Shown here: one piece after another, positions 5,403 through 6,922 of the stretch
How positions within the stretch are numbered: the first letter of the stretch is position 1
Layout of the letters: each line of letters begins with the position of its first letter
NCBI GenBank assembly: GCA_963854565.1
Contig: CAWKZT010000096.1
Coordinates: 1-6,922, forward strand
Source of the DNA: CAWKZT01 sp963854565
GTDB lineage: Bacteria > Actinomycetota > Acidimicrobiia > Acidimicrobiales > JAHEJN01
Direction of reading: 5' to 3'
Length of the DNA: 6,922 nt
Notes under the pieces: model-generated
Database searches by the model: none
Told to the model about the DNA's origin: nothing
The model's input: only the letters and a program-made list of their open reading frames with translations
Program-made: the position numbers and the translations under genes

Positions 5403-6922
5403 TTATCCCTGAGTTGTTCCCTCGCCGAGGGCATTGGGCAAACAATCTCGATGTCGTTGGCTGACCTCGCTTAGCGGCAGGTCGACTATGCCCTTAGCGA
5501 TAACTCGGTCGCCGGTCGCTAAGCCCAGGCGGGTGACAGGCACTCCGGCCTGCTCGGCAGCGACCTGCACGTCACTCATCAATTCTGGGTCGACAGCAAC
5601 GATGACGCGACCAGCAGCTTCAGAAAAAAATGCTCCGTGGCCGTCGATACGGGCTGTCATACATCCGACCTGAGACGCGACTGCCATCTCGGCAAGAGCA
5701 ACCGCCATGCCCCCGTCGGCGATGTCGTGAACTGCAGTAACCATTTGCCCGGTAACTAAGGTTCGGACTAATCCGGCGACCTGAGAAACAGCCGCCATGT
5801 CGAGCGGTGGCAACACGCCGTGTTTGTGTCCGTGGTTGGCTGCCCATGCGGAGCCACCCAAATGGCACGATGGCTCGCCGAGCAGCATGAGTCGGTCGCC
5901 ATCGTTCCAGGTCATACCGGGAGGCACGGCGAGGAGTTGATCGACTAGGCCAAGCAAACCAATAACCGGCGTGGGATCAATATTGGAGCCGCGGCTCTCG
6001 TTGTAGAGACTTACATTCCCGCCGACCACCGGCACGCCAAAGGCATTGCACGCATCGGTCATGCCATCGACCGCTTCAGAAAGCTGCCACATGACCTCGG
6101 GGTGTTCGGGGTTGCCGAAATTGAGGCAGTTCACCAATGCAATCGGGTAGGTACCGACGCAGGCCAGATTGAGTACGGATTCCGAAACAACCATCGCTGT
6201 TCCGTGTTTTGGGTCGACCGCACACCAGCGATGGTTTCCGTCGGTCGTAAGACCTAGACCTTTGCCCGTCGCGGCGCCGGTGTTCGGGTTCTTGAGACGT
6301 AACAACGCGGCATCGGCACCAGGACCGACCACGGTATTGAGAAATAGCTGGTGGTCGTACTGGGACCAAACCCACGAAGTATCCATCATCATGTCGAGCA
6401 AGTCGGCATTGGCATCGACACATTCGATGGTGGAAGGATCGGCCAGTAAGCGATCGGCCCAATCGGTCGGCTTTGCCATCGGACGGTTGTACAGCGGAGC
6501 GGCATCGTGCAGCGACGAAGCGGGAATATCGGCTAGGACCTCGCCCTCGAACCCGTCGAGAATACGCAACTGGGTGCCTTCGGTGACTTTGCCAACGACG
6601 GTCGCCTCGATGTCCCACTTGCTACAAATGGCCATTACCTCGGCGAGGCCTTCGGGCTCGACGATGGCCAACATGCGCTCTTGAGACTCGCTAATCATTA
6701 CCTCGAATGGTTCGAGATCGGCCTCGCGCAACGGCACAGCGGAAACGTCGACATCCATGCCGACGCCGCCTCGGGAGGCAGTTTCGCTGGTTGCACAAAC
6801 AAACCCTGCGCCGCCCAGATCCTGAATACCGACGACCAACTTGGCGTCGAGTAACGCCAGGCAAGCTTCGATAAGACGCTTCTCTTCGAATGGATCGCCT
6901 ACCTGCACGCTGGGCCGTTTGG
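5403..6922 (-). CDS. purL: Phosphoribosylformylglycinamidine synthase subunit PurL (5' end outside window)
   Basis: The C-terminal 505 residues are present and the reading frame runs off the right edge, entering with KRPSVQVGDPF. PurL converts FGAR, ATP and ammonia (from PurQ) to FGAM, step 4 of purine synthesis. Counting from the window edge, recognisable blocks are RPSVQVGDPF (2-11), QDLGGAGFVCATSE (33-46), the SESQERML block (77-84), VNCLNFGNPE (263-272), VGGNVSLYNES (299-309) and VHDIADGG (397-404). In the B. subtilis-type small PurL of about 740 residues, the RPSVQVGDPF block sits near residue 240, so the full protein should be about 745 residues. This is the small form that needs separate PurS and PurQ, whose genes should lie elsewhere, perhaps upstream of the window. 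No frameshift is seen. The gene ends 2 nt before the purF start, heading the operon portion visible here. Confidence 0.95.
   Translation of the reverse strand, partial: KRPSVQVGDPFEEKRLIEACLALLDAKLVVGIQDLGGAGFVCATSETASRGGVGMDVDVSAVPLREADLEPFEVMISESQERMLAIVEPEGLAEVMAICSKWDIEATVVGKVTEGTQLRILDGFEGEVLADIPASSLHDAAPLYNRPMAKPTDWADRLLADPSTIECVDANADLLDMMMDTSWVWSQYDHQLFLNTVVGPGADAALLRLKNPNTGAATGKGLGLTTDGNHRWCAVDPKHGTAMVVSESVLNLACVGTYPIALVNCLNFGNPEHPEVMWQLSEAVDGMTDACNAFGVPVVGGNVSLYNESRGSNIDPTPVIGLLGLVDQLLAVPPGMTWNDGDRLMLLGEPSCHLGGSAWAANHGHKHGVLPPLDMAAVSQVAGLVRTLVTGQMVTAVHDIADGGMAVALAEMAVASQVGCMTARIDGHGAFFSEAAGRVIVAVDPELMSDVQVAAEQAGVPVTRLGLATGDRVIAKGIVDLPLSEVSQRHRDCLPNALGEGTTQG

Noticed and set aside
5401..5445. 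15-residue N-terminal extension of PurF to an ATG at 5445
   Set aside because: It lies almost entirely within the 3' end of purL, and the shorter start already provides a plausible propeptide before Cys20.

Overview
This 6.9-kb window is a chromosomal housekeeping segment in which every gene I can support lies on the minus strand. Reading in the direction of transcription, from high to low coordinates, the order is purL (5' end outside the window), purF, purM, pyrE, an ACT-domain malic enzyme, then tRNA-Glu, tRNA-Asp and tRNA-Phe, followed by a terminator-like hairpin. The moderately high G+C, the small-type PurL, the [4Fe-4S]-type PurF with a propeptide, the tRNA Glu-Asp-Phe order without encoded CCA ends, and a malic enzyme start with no visible ribosome binding site all fit an actinobacterium (Actinomycetota). 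Something near the Acidimicrobiia is possible, but that placement is inference, with no species-level evidence.

Region 2285-6922 is a tightly packed nucleotide-biosynthesis operon. purL and purF are separated by 2 nt, purF and purM overlap by 8 bp, and purM and pyrE overlap by 8 bp. PurF makes phosphoribosylamine from PRPP and glutamine (step 1 of purine synthesis), PurL makes FGAM from FGAR (step 4), and PurM closes FGAM to AIR (step 5). PyrE uses PRPP to make orotidine monophosphate in pyrimidine synthesis, so the operon joins two PRPP-consuming branches.

Region 725-2140 is a complete NAD(P)-linked malic enzyme with an N-terminal ACT domain. It is set off by a 144-bp gap from pyrE and a 159-bp gap from the tRNAs. 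A TAnnnT box 8 nt before its ATG, with no Shine-Dalgarno, suggests a leaderless transcript.

Region 1-565 holds three tRNA genes. Their spacers are unusually structured: five hairpins, three of them with cUUCGg, GNRA or CUUG-type tetraloops, lie between the tRNAs, and a 14-bp hairpin with a UACG loop follows tRNA-Phe. A further perfect 10-bp inverted repeat sits at the left edge.

I found no mobile element, CRISPR array, toxin-antitoxin or phage gene, and no new protein system. The observations most worth a second look are the hairpin-filled tRNA spacers, the A54 T-loop of tRNA-Phe and the overlap-coupled placement of pyrE behind purM.
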